Shown piece after piece: positions 26,793 to 35,466 of a stretch of DNA of 56,738 nt. A program made the position numbers and the translations under genes. The notes beneath the pieces were generated by a model, which saw only the letters and a program-made list of their open reading frames with translations, made no database searches and was not told where the DNA came from. This stretch comes from Bacteroidales bacterium. GTDB taxonomy: Bacteria; Bacteroidota; Bacteroidia; Bacteroidales; FEN-979. Position 1 is the stretch's first letter. Every line of letters begins with the position of its first letter. The stretch is taken from positions 1 to 56,738 of the forward strand of contig JALNZC010000027.1 of the NCBI GenBank assembly GCA_023229525.1. The letters run 5' to 3'.

Positions 26793-26978
26793 CGAGCGGG
26801 AGCTTAAAACGCAATTTTAATTCATAAACTTACATAATAATTGTAATTCTTATACGCACCGCATAAAAATCCACCAGATTTATAGAGGAAAGTTAAATAA
26901 ATCCCAGGGTTAAATAAAAATCCTCTTGGAAATATACATTCACTGATTTCATATACTTAAACGGTAACAGATAAAAAC

Positions 26979-27698
26979 TTATAACAACCCATTGAATATT
27001 TTTGCAACCAGAAAGGCAGCCGCTGCAGCTGTAATTCCGATAAGGGTAACTTTTATGGCACCTTTCAAAGGTGGCTGTCCCGTTACCTTGCTTTTAAAAT
27101 AGCCGAAAATGGACAGGCAAATTACAGTAAGCAATGCGGAAAGCAATAATCCCTGAAAGGGAGTCTGTGTAAAAAAATAGGCCAACAGCGGAATGAAACC
27201 ACCTACAATATAAGAGATACCGATAGTAGCGGCACTGTTCCGAGCCCGGTTGGCATCAGGTTTTTCCAGTCCCAATTCATATTTCATCATAAAGTCGACC
27301 CATTTATCTTTGTCCTTGGCCAATTCCTCGGCAATGATATTCTGAGTGCCCTCATTTAATCCATATTGTGCAAAAATAAGTTTTACCTCTCCCATTTCTT
27401 TCTCAGGTAAAGTTTCCACTTCATCATACTCCCGGTTTAATTCCGACTGAAAATGCTCCTGCTCTGTTTTGCCGGCAAGGTAACCACCCAATCCCATCGC
27501 AATGCTTCCGGCGACAATTTCTGCAATGCCGGCCATTATAACTACTGTATTGCTCTGAACTGCTCCGCTCAAACCTGCTGCCAAAGCAAATGGCACTGTT
27601 AATCCATCCGCCATACCAATAACGATATCGGTGATGAATGCCGAACTCCCAATGTGTTCTTCTTTATGTGTGTCTTTTAAAAGGGTCATTCTTTCCAT
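26979..27698 (-). CDS. VIT1/CCC1-family Fe/Mn transporter
   Basis: A 239-residue membrane protein with the VIT1/CCC1 pattern: a first helix with DIVIGMADGLTVPFALAAG, a second with AEIVAGSIAMGLGGYLAGK, and a metal-binding cytosolic helical region rich in Glu (EREYDEVETLPEKEM-like). Three more helices follow. Family members export Fe(II) or Mn(II). It ends the unit started by the DUF1003 gene, 22 bases upstream. ATG 27698 or 27689 may be the start. Confidence 0.85.
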   Translation of the reverse strand: MERMTLLKDTHKEEHIGSSAFITDIVIGMADGLTVPFALAAGLSGAVQSNTVVIMAGIAEIVAGSIAMGLGGYLAGKTEQEHFQSELNREYDEVETLPEKEMGEVKLIFAQYGLNEGTQNIIAEELAKDKDKWVDFMMKYELGLEKPDANRARNSAATIGISYIVGGFIPLLAYFFTQTPFQGLLLSALLTVICLSIFGYFKSKVTGQPPLKGAIKVTLIGITAAAAAFLVAKIFNGLL

Positions 27699-27720
27699 CC
27701 TTTCATAAAATTTGGATAAT

Positions 27721-28173
27721 TCAATTCTTTTCCAACCTTTTCAGGATCTCCATAATAATCCTGTTCTGGTTTTCAAGGTGCATAAGTATCGTCTCAATTT
27801 CAAGTTCGGCCTTGGTGTTCACTTCAAAGTCTGCTTCAGCACGTACTTCGGCATGATCGCTTTGAAGGTTCTGCCCGATCATGATCAACGGCATCAGGAA
27901 TATCTGGATCATATTAGAGATAAAGAGCCAAAGTACGAAAGCAGGGTAGGGGTCGAAACGTACCTCTCTGGGACCAAGAGCATTCCAGGTCAGCCAGCCT
28001 GCGGTCCAGATAAAAATGAAAAAAAAGAAACCCATCGTGCCCACATTTTTTGTGATCCACAAAGCAAGTTTATCTAAAAGTGATAATTTTTGTTTGGTCA
28101 CCACATTGGTATTGCGAATAGGCTTACGAAGGGCTTTTAGTTCATTTAATGATTTTGGTTTATGAGGTTCCAT
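27721..28173 (-). CDS. DUF1003 membrane protein
   Basis: A 150-residue protein of the DUF1003 family, with a soluble N-terminus, two hydrophobic helices (GFFFFIFIWTAGWLTWNALG and FVLWLFISNMIQIFLMPLIM) and a C-terminal coiled segment (EIETILMHLENQNRI). Function is unknown; the family is often near metal or CBS-domain transport genes. It is likely co-transcribed with the VIT1-type transporter that follows, so a role in metal homeostasis is a reasonable guess. Confidence 0.85.
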   Translation of the reverse strand: MEPHKPKSLNELKALRKPIRNTNVVTKQKLSLLDKLALWITKNVGTMGFFFFIFIWTAGWLTWNALGPREVRFDPYPAFVLWLFISNMIQIFLMPLIMIGQNLQSDHAEVRAEADFEVNTKAELEIETILMHLENQNRIIMEILKRLEKN

Positions 28174-28234
28174 AGAGATAAATTGTATTTATTTATAATT
28201 GAATTCTAACAATTGTGCTGACCCGGCAACCATT

Positions 28235-28735
28235 TCATTTTTTAATGATTATTTTCTGATAGGCAACGACATCAAGTATTTTATTGAATTTTTCACCTAC
28301 CTGTTTATAGTGTGCGCATTTCTCATAGCCACATCGTTCAAATAATTTAATACTCCTATCATTATCACCCGAAATGATTCCGATCAATACACTGATGCCA
28401 TTTTTTCTTGCAACTTTCTCGAGGTAATTTAAAATATCTTTTCCGATTCCTTGTCCCGTAAATTCAGGTTTTAAATATAACGAAACTTCTGCTGTTCTAT
28501 CATAAGCTTGTCGTTTCTTGTATTGCGACAAATAACAAAATCCACATAAGTGATTGTTTACTTTTATGAGGAATGATTTATATTTTTTGTGACCCGTCAA
28601 GATAAACTCTTTGAGTTCGTCAACGGATATTCTTTCAGTATAATAGGTCGCTGTGGAGTTTACAATATAATAATCATAAATCTCTTTAATAAAATCAAAA
28701 TCTGATGCTTTGATATCAATATAGCGGATTTTCAT
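28235..28735 (-). CDS. GNAT N-acetyltransferase (phosphinothricin-type)
   Basis: A 166-residue GNAT protein with the acetyl-CoA-binding motif FTGQGIGKDILNYLEKVA and the following RCGYEKCAHYKQVGEKF. That ending is typical of the phosphinothricin/methionine-sulfoximine acetyltransferase-like group. It would acetylate an amino group on a small molecule. ATG 28735 (MKIRYIDIK) is preferred to 28762. A minus-strand TAATTTTG element at 28803-28796 could be its promoter. Confidence 0.85.
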   Translation of the reverse strand: MKIRYIDIKASDFDFIKEIYDYYIVNSTATYYTERISVDELKEFILTGHKKYKSFLIKVNNHLCGFCYLSQYKKRQAYDRTAEVSLYLKPEFTGQGIGKDILNYLEKVARKNGISVLIGIISGDNDRSIKLFERCGYEKCAHYKQVGEKFNKILDVVAYQKIIIKK

Positions 28736-28762
28736 GTACTTATAAATTAAATATTCCAACAT

Positions 28763-29089
28763 TCATCAGTAAAATTTACACACCTGACGAATAGACAAAA
28801 TTAATAAACATAGCTTTGAAGAGTCGATCTCTTTATGTGAAATACGGTCAAAGGGTTCTCTGTCAGCACCATTTTTCAGGACCGATAGCGCATATCATAA
28901 TTGATCATTTTCAGTCGGATTTAACGATCTATGCACAAGATGTTTCGTAGGAGAACCAATGATATAAACCCCTGTGCAAGCCCTGACTCCAATTCCACCC
29001 AAGGGGAGTGGATATACCCCGAGGACCTCAAATCCCTGAACCCCTTCTCCTTAAGAAGAGTCTGGGGGATGAGCTGAATAAAATCAATA
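28763..29089. other. intergenic stretch, no intact gene
   Basis: About 330 bases hold no intact coding frame. The right half has C- and G-run-rich text (CCACCCAAGGGGAGTGG) and a small hairpin CTTCTCCTTAAGAAG at about 29045-29059, resembling a decayed intergenic repeat element. A VOC remnant follows directly. Confidence 0.4.
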
Positions 29090-29142
29090 TTATAATTGAT
29101 AATGCAACACCCAATTGATACCGAATTTATCGGTGAGGTTAC
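29090..29142 (-). pseudogene. C-terminal remnant of a PhnB-like VOC protein
   Basis: Read on the minus strand this gives FGNLTDKFGINWVLHYQL and a TAA stop at 29092-29090. That matches the usual PhnB-type ending (DxFGxxW). It has no start and lies in a different frame just after the double-VOC gene's stop. It is best read as the tail of a third tandem VOC gene otherwise lost. Confidence 0.6.
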
Positions 29143-29157
29143 CGAATTATCTTTGGT

Positions 29158-29997
29158 TCAGGCATTAACCAACTTTTCAATATCAAATTTCTTCATCTTA
29201 AGAAACGCATTGAGAACCCGCTCTGATCTGGAAGTGTCGGTCATTAGTGTACTCAGGATGGTTGGAACGATTTGCCAGGATACCCCAAATTTATCTTTCA
29301 GCCAGCCACATTGATCTTCTCTACCACCTTCACTAAGCGTGCTCCAATAGTAATCTATTTCTTCCTGGGTTTCACAATCCACTACAAACGAAATGGCTTC
29401 ATTAAAGCTGAATTGGTGTGGCAATGAACTGTCCATTACCATAAAAACGTGTTTGCCCAGACTGAATTGTGCATGTTTCACTGATCCTTCCACTTCATTT
29501 TCGTCTTTACTATACCTCAAGATACCTGTAACACTTGAATCCTCAAATACCGACGTGTAAAACCGAATTGCTTGATTCGCTTTGCCATTTTGTCCACCTG
29601 TAAACATCAGAAAAGGAGTGAATTTCTGACCGACCTCCGCCATCTTGCCTAATGACAATTGCCAACTGATGCCGTACCGGTCTTGTATCCAACCATATTT
29701 TGCGCTCCAATCATATTTGTCCAGAGGCATTAGGACGGAACCGGCTTCCAAAAGTTTATTCCACACTTGACCAATCTCCTTTTCTTTTTCATACAACACA
29801 TAAAAAGAGACTGAAGGATTGATTGTAAATTGTGGTCCGCCATTCAGAAACATGAATTTTTGCCCGGCTGACTCAATTATTACCACCAATGGCGTTTCGG
29901 TGGTAATGACCGAATGATCAAAAATGGAACAGTAAAATTCTGCTGCTTCTTTTGCTTTTCCGTCAAACCAGAGACACGGATATATCGGATTTTTCAT
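29158..29997 (-). CDS. double-domain VOC (PhnB-like) protein
   Basis: A 279-residue protein with two tandem VOC domains of the PhnB/3-demethylubiquinone type. The first has IYPCLWFDGKAKEAAEFYCS and DRYGISWQLSL. The second has FTPFLMFTGGQNGKANQAIR and DKFGVSWQIVP. Metal ligands typical of glyoxalase are not clear, as usual in this branch, and the substrate is unknown. It overlaps or abuts the single-domain VOC gene upstream and probably shares its promoter before the AHSA1 gene. Confidence 0.9.
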   Translation of the reverse strand: MKNPIYPCLWFDGKAKEAAEFYCSIFDHSVITTETPLVVIIESAGQKFMFLNGGPQFTINPSVSFYVLYEKEKEIGQVWNKLLEAGSVLMPLDKYDWSAKYGWIQDRYGISWQLSLGKMAEVGQKFTPFLMFTGGQNGKANQAIRFYTSVFEDSSVTGILRYSKDENEVEGSVKHAQFSLGKHVFMVMDSSLPHQFSFNEAISFVVDCETQEEIDYYWSTLSEGGREDQCGWLKDKFGVSWQIVPTILSTLMTDTSRSERVLNAFLKMKKFDIEKLVNA

Positions 29998-29999
29998 AG

Positions 30000-30440
30000 C
30001 TATTTATTTTTTTCAGTGCAGTCAAACATCCACTGCACACCATATTTATCTTGGCAGCTTCCATAGTAATCTCCCCAAAACATATCCTGTAGTTCCATTT
30101 CCACTTTACCTCCTTTTGAAAGCGCATTAAACAAACGCTTTGTTTCTTCCCGCGTATCGGGCTCCAGCATAATGTAGATGTTATTTCCGGAATTTACGTG
30201 AAATCCCAACGATTCCGGGGCATCAGTTCCCATTATAACATGCCCGCCAAGAATGGGCAATGCTATATGCATCACCAGATTTTTATCTGTTTCCGGTAAT
30301 GGAGGCATATCATGTGATGGTGGAACATCCCTGAAACGCGAAATATCTCCAAGGAATTCACCACCGAAAATAGATTTGTAAAAATTAAATGCTTCCTCCG
30401 TATTACGGGAAAAATTAAGATATGTGCTTACTCTTGACAT
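30000..30440 (-). CDS. VOC family protein (PhnB/YjdN-like)
   Basis: A 146-residue single-domain VOC protein (STYLNFSRNTEEAFNFYKSI, ending DKYGVQWMFDCTEKNK). This glyoxalase-like group is common in Bacteroidota and has no fixed substrate. It is the middle gene of AHSA1-VOC-double VOC, with a gap of 32 bases upstream and 2 bases downstream. Start ATG 30440. Confidence 0.9.
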   Translation of the reverse strand: MSRVSTYLNFSRNTEEAFNFYKSIFGGEFLGDISRFRDVPPSHDMPPLPETDKNLVMHIALPILGGHVIMGTDAPESLGFHVNSGNNIYIMLEPDTREETKRLFNALSKGGKVEMELQDMFWGDYYGSCQDKYGVQWMFDCTEKNK

Positions 30441-30472
30441 AGATTTTAAGTTTTAAATTGTTAAACGTTCAA

Positions 30473-30904
30473 TTAACTCAATGTTTCAACATATTTTTTA
30501 AAGTTATCTAAAATAGACTGCCAGCCTGTTTGCTGCATTTCAATTGTGTGGGTTTGTTCCGCTTCAAAAGTTTCCGTAACCGTGGTTTCATTTCCTTTCG
30601 AGACAAAGGATACTTTCACTTTTCTGCCGTCGCCGATGGTATAATTTATTTGCTTAAACAATTCTATTTTACTATACTCTCCTGCAAAGTCAAACCCCAA
30701 ACTACCATCCTTGGCTTCCATACGTGAAAGAAATTTTCCACCCACATGTAAATCGTTTTCTGATTTTGGAGTATGCCAGTCATCTGATGCATTGTTCCAT
30801 TGGATTATATGCTTTGGATCTGTCCAAAGGTTCCAAACTTTTTCAACCGGAGCCTTGATAGTCGCCCGGATTTTTATCGTTGCTATTTCTGTTATTGTAT
30901 TCAT
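30473..30904 (-). CDS. AHSA1/SRPBCC-family protein
   Basis: A 143-residue SRPBCC-fold protein of the AHSA1 (activator of Hsp90 ATPase 1-like) type, with IKAPVEKVWNLWTDPKHI near the start and TFEAEQTHTIEMQQTGWQSI before the C-terminal helix. The fold makes a hydrophobic pocket for a small ligand. Such genes often travel with VOC proteins and ArsR or AraC regulators. A TATATTTG promoter element lies 47 bases upstream, back-to-back with the GlxA-type regulator. Confidence 0.9.
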   Translation of the reverse strand: MNTITEIATIKIRATIKAPVEKVWNLWTDPKHIIQWNNASDDWHTPKSENDLHVGGKFLSRMEAKDGSLGFDFAGEYSKIELFKQINYTIGDGRKVKVSFVSKGNETTVTETFEAEQTHTIEMQQTGWQSILDNFKKYVETLS

Positions 30905-30950
30905 GGGAATAATATTTTAATGTGTGAGTAACGGATTTAATTTTATGATA

Positions 30951-31035
30951 CAAATATAGTTGACCCTGCTTGGACAGGTGATGTGCAAAAGTGACAGATG
31001 AAAGGCGATTTGCGACAGATTTATTTTTATTTTTG
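30951..31035. promoter_or_regulatory. divergent promoters, AHSA1 operon and glxA-like gene
   Basis: Minus strand TATATTTG (30958-30951) faces the AHSA1 operon. Plus strand TATTTTTG (31028-31035) ends five bases before the regulator's ATG at 31040, so that transcript would be nearly leaderless. The divergent layout suggests the regulator controls the operon. Confidence 0.5.
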
Positions 31036-31039
31036 CGAA

Positions 31040-32020
31040 ATGAAAAATATAGCCATTCTTGTTGCTGAAAGTTCGGTTTTGCAGGCCATTGCTGACCCGC
31101 AGTATTGTTTTAGTGCTGTTAACCAGTTTCTGGTCAAATCGGGGAAAGAACCATTGTTTAATGTTGAACTGGTTGGTGTAAAAAAGGTTATAAAGCTCAA
31201 CGATGGCAGGTATTACGTTTATCCCGATAAATTACTGAAAGAAGTATGTAAAACCGATTTGGTTATCATCCCGGCACTGTTTGGTGATATTAAAAGTGCC
31301 ATTGCATCCAATAACAAATTGATCCCATGGATTGTTCAGCAATACAACACGGGAGCGGAAGTGGCTTCCCTATGTGTGGGTGCATTTTTATTGGCCTCAA
31401 CAGGCTTACTAAATGGAAAGAAATGTTCGACTCATTGGGGCTTCATAAATGAGTTTCGTGAAATGTTCCCTGAAGTTTTAGTTCAGAGTGGGAGTATTGT
31501 AACAGAAGAAAATAGGATTTATTCAAGTGGTGGAGCTCACTCTTATTGGAATTTGCTGTTACATCTTGTTGAAAAACATACTGACCGCGAAACGGCAATT
31601 TTTATTTCAAAATATTTTGCCATTGATATCGACCGGAACAGCCAATCGTTATTTGCCATGTTTAAAGGACAAAAAGAACATAATGATGAGTCCATCAGGA
31701 AAGCACAGGAATACATCGAGAAAAATGTTGAAGAAAAAATTACTGTTGAAGCGTTGGCTGATAAAGTAGCTGTCGGTAAAAGAAGTTTTGAACGCAGGTT
31801 TAAACTTGCTACGAACAACTCGGTTTTAACGTATATTCACCGGGTTAAAGTAGAAGTTGCTAAACGTAATTTTGAAACCAGCCGTAAAAATATTAGCGAA
31901 GTAATGTTTGATGTTGGTTATACAGATAACAAGGCATTCCGGTCAACATTTAAAAAAATTACAGGTCTTACCCCAATTGAATACCGCAATAAGTATAACA
32001 AGATGTCAATGAATAGATAA
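31040..32020 (+). CDS. GlxA-family AraC-type regulator
   Basis: A 326-residue regulator has an N-terminal DJ-1/PfpI (class I amidotransferase-like) domain with the nucleophile-elbow region EVASLCVGAFLLASTGLLNG. Its C-terminal AraC helix-turn-helix domain starts near residue 215 (SIRKAQEYIEKNVEEKI, SFERRFKLATNNS, DVGYTDNKAFRSTFKKITG). The elbow keeps the Cys (SLCVGA). ATG 31040 (MKNIAIL) is preferred, as residues before it do not fit the family. It is divergent from AHSA1-VOC-VOC. Confidence 0.9.
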   Translation: MKNIAILVAESSVLQAIADPQYCFSAVNQFLVKSGKEPLFNVELVGVKKVIKLNDGRYYVYPDKLLKEVCKTDLVIIPALFGDIKSAIASNNKLIPWIVQQYNTGAEVASLCVGAFLLASTGLLNGKKCSTHWGFINEFREMFPEVLVQSGSIVTEENRIYSSGGAHSYWNLLLHLVEKHTDRETAIFISKYFAIDIDRNSQSLFAMFKGQKEHNDESIRKAQEYIEKNVEEKITVEALADKVAVGKRSFERRFKLATNNSVLTYIHRVKVEVAKRNFETSRKNISEVMFDVGYTDNKAFRSTFKKITGLTPIEYRNKYNKMSMNR

Positions 32021-32021
32021 A

Positions 32022-32957
32022 TTATTTATACAAATCCCCATTGAGATACTTTAATCCTGAATCACAAATAACAGTAACAATTCTTTTTCCAACCCCGATA
32101 ATTCTCGCTCGTTGAATTGCTGCCCATACATTGGCTCCGGAAGTTATTCCTCCTAAAATCCCCTCCATCGTTGCTAACTTTCTCGCTGTGTCGTAAGCAT
32201 CTTCATCTTTTACGGCCATGATTTCATCCGCCAATTCTAACTTACAGATAGAGGGTACAAATCCTGCCCCGATACCTTCTAACCTGTGGTTGCCTGACGT
32301 GTCGCCACCTGAAAGAGAACGTACCCCATAAGGTTCAATAGGGATACAACGAATGTTGGATATCTCATTTTTAAAAACTTCTGCGTTCCCCGAAAAGCAA
32401 GCTCCGGTTCCAACTCCTGCTATGAATTCATCAATTTTATTTTCAAGTGCATCGGAAATCTCTCTTGCCATTTTATGGTAGGCATTTCTATTGTCAATAT
32501 TGTTAAACTGGTCGGTCCAAAAGGTATTGGAAGCCTGACTGAGTTTTTTTGCTCTTTCAACCAGGGAGTTAATAAGTTCTGCAGTTATGAATCCATTTTT
32601 ACTTGGAATGATATCCACTTGGGCTCCAAAAGCGCGCATTGTCTGTATCTTTTCTTCTGCAAAAGCATCAGAGGACACAAAATGTGCATGATAGCCCTTG
32701 TATGCACAAACCATGGCCAAAGAACTTCCTGTACTGCCACCCGTATACTCAACCACTGTACCCCCCGGTTTGAGCTCGCCCCTTTTTTCTGCTCCTTCGA
32801 TCATTGAAAGGGCCATTCGATCTTTCATACTTCCGGTTGGGTTTGCACCTTCATACTTCACATATATTTCAGCCCAGCCAGGTTCTGACAATCGTTCTAA
32901 TTTTATCAATGGTGTGTTGCCTATTGCTCTCATATCATTTGGTTGAAGGACAAACAA
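32022..32957 (-). CDS. PLP-dependent cysteine synthase-family protein
   Basis: A 303-311-residue fold-type II PLP enzyme. It has the lysine motif TGSMKDRMALSMI (PLP Lys), the phosphate/substrate loop TGGSTGSSLAMVCAYKG, and the later GGITSGANVWAAI. It is closer to the general CysK/CBS-like group than to a canonical O-acetylserine sulfhydrylase, because it has STGSS instead of the usual TSGNTG loop. Substrate may differ. ATG 32957 or 32933 (MRAIGNTPL) could start it. It converges with the GlxA-type gene with one base between stops. Confidence 0.85.
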   Translation of the reverse strand: MFVLQPNDMRAIGNTPLIKLERLSEPGWAEIYVKYEGANPTGSMKDRMALSMIEGAEKRGELKPGGTVVEYTGGSTGSSLAMVCAYKGYHAHFVSSDAFAEEKIQTMRAFGAQVDIIPSKNGFITAELINSLVERAKKLSQASNTFWTDQFNNIDNRNAYHKMAREISDALENKIDEFIAGVGTGACFSGNAEVFKNEISNIRCIPIEPYGVRSLSGGDTSGNHRLEGIGAGFVPSICKLELADEIMAVKDEDAYDTARKLATMEGILGGITSGANVWAAIQRARIIGVGKRIVTVICDSGLKYLNGDLYK

Positions 32958-33005
32958 AACCGTTACTGATTTATTACCTTTTTGAAGAATAGTCTTTTAG
33001 AATAA

Positions 33006-33066
33006 AAGTGGTATCGATATAAATTCTCTTCATAACACTTCCGAAAAGCAAGGCATCGTACCACTT
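33006..33066. repeat. 61-base imperfect inverted repeat
   Basis: AAGTGGTATCGAT (33006-33018) and ATCGTACCACTT (33055-33066) can pair with one bulged base around a 36-base loop. It lies between the PLP enzyme start and the end of the next minus-strand gene, and has no T-run, so it is not a standard terminator. Confidence 0.5.
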
Positions 33067-33095
33067 ATAATACAATCGCTCCGTAAAAGTTGCAG

Positions 33096-33494
33096 TTAAA
33101 AATTATCACTTAATACTGCATTGATGGCATTGGTAGTAGTCCTGTCGCTGAAAATACGTTTCAATGCCTCAATAAAGGTGGTTTCATCATTTGCAACTTC
33201 CTCACTTTCTGTTAATACATTAAAAACCTTAATCGGATATATGTTAAAATCATGCATAACCCTCAACAATGAAAATTGGTAGTTTCCCAATGAGGGAACC
33301 TTAATAACGAATTCATAATTAATGACCTGTATTTTTGTTTGATCGATAACACTTTTCGAGGTTTTGACTTCTCCGACAAGAACATTTTTCGACAAATTTT
33401 CTAAATACTGGACTTGTTTGAGCAGTATCTCTTTAGGCATTCTTATATCTAATCTGCCTAAATCTTTTGGCCATAAATTTTCAATTTCTTTCAT
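33096..33494 (-). CDS. conserved hypothetical protein
   Basis: A 132-residue cytosolic protein with no signal peptide or membrane helix. Its pattern (ENLWPKDLGR, PKEILLKQVQYLENLSKNVL, YEFVIKVPSLGNYQFSLLRV, then INAVLSDNF at the end) looks like a widespread small family of unknown role found in accessory regions. No catalytic motif is evident. It is followed downstream by an inverted repeat. Confidence 0.65.
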   Translation of the reverse strand: MKEIENLWPKDLGRLDIRMPKEILLKQVQYLENLSKNVLVGEVKTSKSVIDQTKIQVINYEFVIKVPSLGNYQFSLLRVMHDFNIYPIKVFNVLTESEEVANDETTFIEALKRIFSDRTTTNAINAVLSDNF

Positions 33495-33546
33495 AATATC
33501 AATGTTTTAGGTAAACAATATAGTCCAATGATCTGAACACCAGCCA

Positions 33547-34491
33547 TTATAAAACCGGTTCATGCCTTTTTAGTATCTCTATTGTTTGCTTGACTGCATC
33601 CTTATTGGTAGTCGGTGTGTATTTAAATTGGTTGAAAAATTTAGAACAATCGAAATGATAGGGTCTGTCAAATTGATACATCATTTCCGGCATCTCTCTT
33701 AATATTGGAACGAAAACTCCCAAAAGTTTAAGGCCCCAAAGAGGCAGTACAAATACCTTTTCAGATGCCTTCATTTCCGCTGCGAATAATTTCACCCATT
33801 CCCTGCCGGTCAGTGCATTCATATCAACCGGAAGGTTCCATATCTGGTTATATGCTTCAGCTGTATTACCCAATATGGCCGTACCTTTAGCGAGATCGGG
33901 AGTATATCCCATCGTGTGAACAACATCTGCATTGCAAAACCATTGTGCGGTTTTTCCTTTCGCCATATTGTCGTACACCAAATTCATCAGCAGGCTGTTC
34001 TGTTTTTTTACGGATCCAAAAAAGTCCGGAGCTCTGGCAATAATCGCTTTAAGTTTACCTGCTTCAACTTGTTCCATTATGTATCGGTCAATCCAGGCGC
34101 GGATTTCTCCTTTTTTACTGCATGGGCTGATCGGCGAATTTTCTGTTATGTGATTAACATTGTTTCCGCCAATAGCATAAACATTATCAAAGAAAACCAT
34201 TTTTGTATTGAACTCAATACACGATTCAACTGCATTTTTGACGAAAAACGGCCATCGGTCTTTCCATACTTTTATTTTGTATTCGAAACCCACAGTGATG
34301 TAACAAATTTCACTTCCTTTTATCACATTTTTTATCTGCTGTGAGTCTGAAAAGTCAGCTGATTCTAAAATATCCGAGTCATTAACTTTTACCGGATTTC
34401 GACTGACCAATTTAATGTCGCTGGTATATTGTTTAAGTGCTTTGGCCAGATCTGTTCCAATAGCACCGCCCGAACCCAATATTGTTTGCAT
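33547..34491 (-). CDS. NAD-dependent epimerase/dehydratase-family protein
   Basis: A 314-residue extended-type short-chain dehydrogenase/reductase has an N-terminal nucleotide-binding loop (ILGSGGAIGTDLAKAL). Typical SDR positions follow (FFDNVYAIGG, then a Tyr-poor segment and IIARAPDFFGS). A clear YxxxK pair is not seen, so it may be an atypical reductase or NmrA-like sensor. The start ATG 34491 lies downstream of a TATATTTG promoter and a 16-base palindrome. Confidence 0.8.
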   Translation of the reverse strand: MQTILGSGGAIGTDLAKALKQYTSDIKLVSRNPVKVNDSDILESADFSDSQQIKNVIKGSEICYITVGFEYKIKVWKDRWPFFVKNAVESCIEFNTKMVFFDNVYAIGGNNVNHITENSPISPCSKKGEIRAWIDRYIMEQVEAGKLKAIIARAPDFFGSVKKQNSLLMNLVYDNMAKGKTAQWFCNADVVHTMGYTPDLAKGTAILGNTAEAYNQIWNLPVDMNALTGREWVKLFAAEMKASEKVFVLPLWGLKLLGVFVPILREMPEMMYQFDRPYHFDCSKFFNQFKYTPTTNKDAVKQTIEILKRHEPVL

Positions 34492-34604
34492 GTTTTATGT
34501 ATTAACAATGATTTTTCATGATTGACACTTGCATTACGGCGCTTTTTAACTCTTTTATCAAAGTTTAAAATTCACGATGTTTTGGAGGTTGGCGAGGTGG
34601 CGGA

Positions 34605-34637
34605 ATTTTAGCGCTAAAATACTATACTGCAAATATA
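34605..34637 (-). promoter_or_regulatory. promoter with palindromic operator-like site
   Basis: On the minus strand TATATTTG (34637-34630) is followed by a perfect 16-base palindrome, ATTTTAGCGCTAAAAT (34620-34605). The palindrome therefore sits at the expected transcription start of the epimerase-family gene, where a dimeric repressor could bind. Confidence 0.55.
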
Positions 34638-34658
34638 ACGCTGAACTTCTATCTTCTG

Positions 34659-35465
34659 TCAGGATATTTCCAAAATGTGTTTTAATTCTTCAACTGCTTT
34701 TTCCGGTATTTCATAGTCGGGATTTGTTTGAAATAATTTTACGGTGTCATCAGCAGAATTTATACATTCTAAAAGTTCAATGTCTTCTCCGTTTGTTGCG
34801 AACAATAGTTTTTTGGGATTTACTCTGCTGGCTGAAACACAATGACAAATTTGTTTTTTACAACGGCATTTGTTTTTCGGTTGTGCAATTCCACAATTTG
34901 TTTCCATAAAAGCAAAAAGCAGCCCTCTTGCCCTTGAAAGTCTTTTTCTGAAAGCTTCAGGGCTAATATTTTGAATGTTAGCCCCTTCGATGCTATTCAA
35001 ATGGAGAATATCACCCAAAATATAGGTTGTTCTGCTTTCGGGGGCCAAACATTGTAACATACCGTTTGTGCAACCTATTTTTATTTCCTGGATCAATAAT
35101 TTTTGTTCCCCGGTATTTTCATTGAATCCAACGTCATTTAGCATTCCTTGCGAGAGATCTTCGGCCAATGAATCAAAACTCATCATATGCCTGCTCTTGT
35201 TTTTAGATAAATAAGTTAACAGATAATTTGTTGCAATGCGATAAACCCAGGTAGAAAAAGAGCTATTGCCTTTGAAACTTCCCAGATTGGTAATTACCTT
35301 GATCAATATTTCCTGACTGGCATCTTCAGCATCTTCAGGATTCCAGAGCATTTTTATTGCCAGGTTATACACCAATTTATCGATAGATTTTACAACCTCA
35401 TTCAAAGCCTGTTTATCTCCGTTGGTGGCTTTTGTAACAATCTCATTCATGCTATTTTCAACCAT
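34659..35465 (-). CDS. ECF-type sigma factor with Cys-rich extension
   Basis: A 268-residue sigma-70 family protein. Region 2 has YNLAIKMLWNPEDAEDASQE and SFSTWVYRIATNYLL. Region 4 covers about residues 125-185, with SPEAFRKRLSRARGLLFAFM. After it comes a Cys-rich linker (CGIAQPKNKCRCKKQICHC) and a C-terminal domain of about 60 residues, so it is longer than a plain ECF sigma. The extension may bind zinc or sense a signal, as no anti-sigma gene is adjacent. The upstream hydrolase gene ends one base before its start, suggesting co-transcription. Confidence 0.85.
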   Translation of the reverse strand: MVENSMNEIVTKATNGDKQALNEVVKSIDKLVYNLAIKMLWNPEDAEDASQEILIKVITNLGSFKGNSSFSTWVYRIATNYLLTYLSKNKSRHMMSFDSLAEDLSQGMLNDVGFNENTGEQKLLIQEIKIGCTNGMLQCLAPESRTTYILGDILHLNSIEGANIQNISPEAFRKRLSRARGLLFAFMETNCGIAQPKNKCRCKKQICHCVSASRVNPKKLLFATNGEDIELLECINSADDTVKLFQTNPDYEIPEKAVEELKHILEIS

Positions 35466-35466
35466 A

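Noticed and set aside
29000..29090. CRISPR-like or REP-type repeat
   Set aside because: Only one small hairpin is present, with no spacer pattern or second copy in the window.
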